Origin: Chitinophaga niastensis
Lineage (GTDB): Bacteria; Bacteroidota; Bacteroidia; Chitinophagales; Chitinophagaceae
Assembly: GCF_003014755.1 (NCBI RefSeq)
Contig: NZ_PYAW01000003.1
Location: 992,001-1,056,000 of the forward strand
DNA length: 64,000 nucleotides
Reading direction: 5' to 3'
Each line of letters opens with the position of its first letter. Within the stretch, counting starts at the first letter, position 1. The notes under the pieces are model-generated. The model saw nothing but the letters and a program-made list of their open reading frames with translations. It did not search any database and was not told where the DNA came from. The position numbers and the translations under genes are program-made. This document shows, in pieces, positions 60,981 to 64,000 of this stretch.

Positions 60981-61817
60981 ATGCATCTGAAAGAAAAGAT
61001 ATGCTATCTGGCATTGGCAGTACTATTACTTTCCTGCGATCAGAAAAGTAAGCATAACAAGTACGACAACGAAGAAGGTACAGATACTACCGAAACAACC
61101 ACTAAAAAAACAACGGCTAAAAAGCCGGCTGTTACAGCCCCTGTTGTGGGTGAAAGAGTAAGTGGTGCAGCCATTGTCCGGACTGGCCCGGATGGAGATC
61201 CTATTGTGTCGCTGCTGGATTATATTCCTGTGCGTTGCGCACCGGTGAAGAAAGACTGGTACCCCGTAAACGTAGATTTTGATATTACACCGGAAGAATT
61301 CAGCAAGCCCATTTTCCGCAAAGGCCGTAAGATAAAAGTAAATGGCGTAGCCGCCGGCGTATTGCAACGGGATATCAAACTCCCCGTATCTACCAATGGC
61401 CAAAAGATGTGGGCTACCATCAACGGCTATACGGAAAAAAAGAATATTCGTGGCGGCACCGTTGTGGAAACAGCGCTGGTAAGCTACCTGAAGCAACATA
61501 AAGGCCGCAGCATAGATGATATGCAACCCTTTATCCACAATTTTAAACTGGAAGAAGAAACTACGTTAAAACCATATGTGCTCTACTTCAATTATGAAAG
61601 TGGTATCGATGATCCCAGTCCGCTTTACCGGCTGGCCCTCGTTTGCCAGGGCAAACAGCTGATAGCCGTTTTACACGCCAGACCAATGGAAGTAGATGGC
61701 AGCACCTCCCGCAGGCTGCAACGTAATTTTACCGTCAACTTCCTCAATGGTATTGATAAAAGCCTGAAGGAAGACTTCGCCACTAAATTCAATAAATTTA
61801 TTACCTCAGTAGATTAA
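60981..61817 (+). CDS. Lipoprotein of unknown function
   Basis: The start is set at ATG 60981, giving MHLKEKICYLALAVLLLSC with a lipobox ending at Cys19 and 278 residues. After a Lys/Thr-rich linker (residues 25-60), the region VRTGPDGDPIVSLLDYIPV to about 115 has the look of an SH3-like domain; the second half is mixed alpha/beta, ending in LKEDFATKFNKFITSVD. I do not know the family. It is located in the envelope, in its own transcription unit. Confidence 0.65.
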   Translation: MHLKEKICYLALAVLLLSCDQKSKHNKYDNEEGTDTTETTTKKTTAKKPAVTAPVVGERVSGAAIVRTGPDGDPIVSLLDYIPVRCAPVKKDWYPVNVDFDITPEEFSKPIFRKGRKIKVNGVAAGVLQRDIKLPVSTNGQKMWATINGYTEKKNIRGGTVVETALVSYLKQHKGRSIDDMQPFIHNFKLEEETTLKPYVLYFNYESGIDDPSPLYRLALVCQGKQLIAVLHARPMEVDGSTSRRLQRNFTVNFLNGIDKSLKEDFATKFNKFITSVD

Positions 61818-61916
61818 TCAAGGTCATAACTTCCCGTTATGACCAATTACATATAACCATTTGACTTCCGCGGCCATGGTACGGAACTTTGTATCTCAAT
61901 AACAAACACTTTGAGA

Positions 61917-62873
61917 ATGCAACAAGAGAAGATAGGACCCACATGGCTCAATAGTAATTTCCCGAAAGTAATATTTATCACAGTGGCTGCTGCTACGCTC
62001 CTGCCTGTGGTAACGCCACCTGTAGCGCTGCTGCTGGGCATTGCCCTGGCACAAACCATCGGCAATCCATTTGCAGCTATTACGCCACGCATTACGCACT
62101 GGCTGTTACAATTATCTGTAGTGGGTCTGGGTTTCGGCATGAATGTATACAGTGCCCTCAAAGCCGGTAGTGAAGGCTTTGTATTCACCATTGCCTCTAT
62201 TACTGGTACTCTCTTGTTTGGTGCCCTGCTGGGCAAGCTCCTGAAGATAGATAGAAAAACATCTCACCTGATATCCTGCGGTACCGCTATCTGCGGTGGT
62301 AGCGCAATTGCCGCTATCTCTCCGGTAATTAAAGCCGGTGAAAAACAAATATCTGTTGCCCTGGGTATTATATTTCTGCTGAATGCTGCAGCCCTCTTCA
62401 TTTTCCCGGTTGTGGGCCATATGCTGAATTTATCACAACAACAATTCGGGTTGTGGAGTGCCATTGCCATTCATGATACAAGCTCTGTAGTAGGAGCTGC
62501 CAACAAATACGGGGAAGAAGCGCTGCAAATAGCCACCACTGTGAAGTTATCCCGCGCACTATGGATTATTCCGGTAGCATTTATAACAACCCTCCTGTTT
62601 AAGAATGGCGCTGGTAAAATAAAAATCCCCTGGTTCATTGCCATCTTCATTGCTGCCATGTTGCTCAATACCTGGGTGCCGGTGGTACAACAAGTGAGTC
62701 CATTTCTTGTAAAAAGCGCTAAAACAGGCCTGTCGCTCACTTTATTCCTGATAGGCGTTAACCTTACCAGGCAAGCGCTTCAGGGTATTGGCTGGAAACC
62801 TTTGCTGCAAGGTGTACTATTATGGGTGATGATCAGCACCGGCGCACTCGCCGCTATCCTTTGCCTGGGATAA
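61917..62873 (+). CDS. YeiH family (UPF0324) putative sulfate/sulfonate-related membrane transporter
   Basis: This 318-residue, roughly ten-helix membrane protein starts at ATG 61917; the TTG six bases upstream is not needed. Family marks are FAAITPRITHWLLQLSVVGL, the glycine-rich LISCGTAICGGSAIAAISPV near 125 and SAIAIHDTSSVVGAA near 185. YeiH proteins are annotated as sulfate exporters on thin evidence. No sulfur genes or LysR regulator are adjacent. Confidence 0.87.
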   Translation: MQQEKIGPTWLNSNFPKVIFITVAAATLLPVVTPPVALLLGIALAQTIGNPFAAITPRITHWLLQLSVVGLGFGMNVYSALKAGSEGFVFTIASITGTLLFGALLGKLLKIDRKTSHLISCGTAICGGSAIAAISPVIKAGEKQISVALGIIFLLNAAALFIFPVVGHMLNLSQQQFGLWSAIAIHDTSSVVGAANKYGEEALQIATTVKLSRALWIIPVAFITTLLFKNGAGKIKIPWFIAIFIAAMLLNTWVPVVQQVSPFLVKSAKTGLSLTLFLIGVNLTRQALQGIGWKPLLQGVLLWVMISTGALAAILCLG

Positions 62874-62884
62874 GGCAGGAAAGA

Positions 62885-62959
62885 AATTACGAATTGCGAA
62901 TTACGGACCAGAGCGAAGATCACTCTGGTCCGTAATTCGCAATTCGTAATTCGTAATTC
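62885..62959. repeat. Family-C palindrome, copy 4
   Basis: AATTACG, AATTGCG, AATTACG, then GACCAGAG, a 9-nt centre with CGAAGATCA, CTCTGGTC and the complement. An extra CGTAATT unit extends the right arm. It lies after the yeiH-like gene. The next 145 bp, up to the methyltransferase gene, show no other clear structure. Confidence 0.85.
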
Positions 62960-63105
62960 TTTCCCATACCGGGAAAAAACCGTGATTATCTGACTCTCAT
63001 TTTTCCATATATTTGATCACTTTACAAATACATGTGATTACACCATTAGACGACCTGAATAACCTGTAGATCATCTTCAATAACCATTATGATGACACGT
63101 AATTT

Positions 63106-63987
63106 ATGAACCGGTCTCCCGCCATCAAATCTGGCGCTTACATGGCCACATTTCGTGCTATTGAAAGCTGCAAACCGGAAAAAGAACGACTGGTCTATGA
63201 TCCTTTTGCAGCAGCATTTCTATCTAAATTTTATCAGACATTAGTAGCCGTTTGTGCACTTCCTTTCATAAGGAAAATAGTAACCACGGGTATACAATTA
63301 CGATGGCCTGGCACTTTCACTTCTGCTGTTGCCAGAACAAAACTGATTGATGACATGATCATCGACGCCGTGAAAACAGATGGCATTAATCAGATCATTA
63401 TTGTGAGTGCTACTTTAGATACCCGTGCACATCGGCTGAATATAGGAGTGCCGGTACATTACGTTGAAGTAGATCATCCGAAGGTCCAATACGCCAAACG
63501 TGCAGTACTGGCCGAATTACAAGACATGCCTACTGTACGTATAGATTATGTTCCGCTGGACCTCAATACGCAACAGATGTCGGATGTAATTCCCCAGCTT
63601 CTGCAGCGCAATCACAATAAAACACTGTTCCTCTGGGAAGCACTCACCACCAGCATGGAAGCAAGAGAAGCAGATACTATCTTCAAATACATCAACAACT
63701 TCCCTTCCGGTACACAGGTGATTTTCACTTATATTGATAAAGCAGTATTGGAAAATCCCAAAGCATTTAACGGTTTCGTCAGCATAGACCGCATCCTTCG
63801 CCGCTCCGGCGAAAACTGGGACTTTGGTCTGCATCCCGGTGACCTGAACTCATTTATGGAAGCGCGTAATATGAAAATGCGCTATGAAGGCGGTGCAGAA
63901 AAATACCGCGCACAATATTTCGGAAACAAGAGCAGGCGCATGAAAGGATATGAATATTTCAGGGTAGTAAGAGGAGAAGTGAAATAG
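63106..63987 (+). CDS. Class I SAM-dependent methyltransferase, LCM (leucine carboxyl methyltransferase-like) family
   Basis: This 293-residue protein matches the bacterial LCM-like family (TIGR00027 type): YDPFAAAFL near 30, LDTRAHRL near 108, VDHPKVQYAKR near 124, and LFLWEALTTSM near 172. The glycine-rich loop that normally precedes LDTRA (GAGLDTRA) reads SATLDTRA here, so two glycines are missing. Either cofactor binding tolerates this or the protein is a divergent member. Substrate unknown; family members methylate small acids or O-groups in some secondary pathways. The window ends 13 bp after the stop. Confidence 0.82.
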   Translation: MNRSPAIKSGAYMATFRAIESCKPEKERLVYDPFAAAFLSKFYQTLVAVCALPFIRKIVTTGIQLRWPGTFTSAVARTKLIDDMIIDAVKTDGINQIIIVSATLDTRAHRLNIGVPVHYVEVDHPKVQYAKRAVLAELQDMPTVRIDYVPLDLNTQQMSDVIPQLLQRNHNKTLFLWEALTTSMEAREADTIFKYINNFPSGTQVIFTYIDKAVLENPKAFNGFVSIDRILRRSGENWDFGLHPGDLNSFMEARNMKMRYEGGAEKYRAQYFGNKSRRMKGYEYFRVVRGEVK

Positions 63988-64000
63988 CAGCTGTATCTTC

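Overview
The window comes from a Bacteroidota chromosome, most likely the Chitinophaga group. Several things point there: promoter -7 elements of the TAnnTTTG type, a TonB-dependent receptor with a carboxypeptidase-like N-terminal domain, the N-acylated (citrulline-level) arginine pathway, secreted glycosidases with CHB_HEX and discoidin-like tails, and no IS element, phage or CRISPR array. The species assignment is inference from gene content.

Region by region: 1-2.6 kb holds the 3' part of a eukaryote-like class Ia ribonucleotide reductase and trmH. 2.6-5.9 kb has an AsmA-family protein and an SdpI-family membrane protein. 6-11.7 kb is a tolC-mfp-RND efflux operon. 12-16.2 kb has lipA, a small envelope protein, an OsmC peroxiredoxin and a DUF2851 protein. 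16.3-19.1 kb is a methionine unit: SAM-I riboswitch, terminator, metB-like gene, homoserine dehydrogenase. 19.3-22.2 kb is a minus-strand unit (DUF2520 protein, KdsC-like phosphatase, UbiA-family prenyltransferase, maf). 22.5-29.5 kb is housekeeping: topA, a SirB1-like protein, der, era, initiator tRNA-fMet, ssb. 29.6-32.1 kb is a TPP-riboswitch-controlled TonB-dependent receptor. 32.2-41.6 kb is a nine-gene minus-strand arginine operon covering glutamate to arginine through N-acylated intermediates, behind a long structured leader. 41.8-59.7 kb is a glycoprotein/amino-sugar catabolic region: GH29 fucosidase, GH109-type protein, galactokinase, two FucP/GluP-type transporters, a ROK kinase, glycosylasparaginase, CutC, two secreted phosphoesterases, GH20 hexosaminidase and a NagB/PIG-L fusion. 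59.8-64 kb holds an HD hydrolase, two unrecognised proteins, a YeiH-type transporter and an LCM-like methyltransferase.

The glycan genes form a plausible route. Fucose, GalNAc and GlcNAc would be trimmed outside the cytoplasm (GH29, GH109, GH20), the Asn-GlcNAc bond split by glycosylasparaginase, sugars imported by the two MFS carriers, phosphorylated by GalK and the ROK kinase, and GlcN-6-P deaminated by NagB. There is no SusC/SusD pair in the window.

The most unusual content is between the genes. Almost every operon boundary carries a 70-516 bp near-perfect palindrome. The arms are built from short degenerate tandem units, and there are three unit families: a 9-nt GATTAnnCT type, a 7-nt TAGCTTT type and a 7-nt AATTACG type. 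Two further palindromes do not fit these families. Sequence differences between copies are mirrored in the two arms of the same copy, and several genes take their stop codon, or their last few residues, from the palindrome. I see no transposase or coding content in them. They may be a structured 3'-end or terminator system that spreads and is homogenised arm-to-arm. That interpretation is inference; the repeats themselves are read directly from the sequence.
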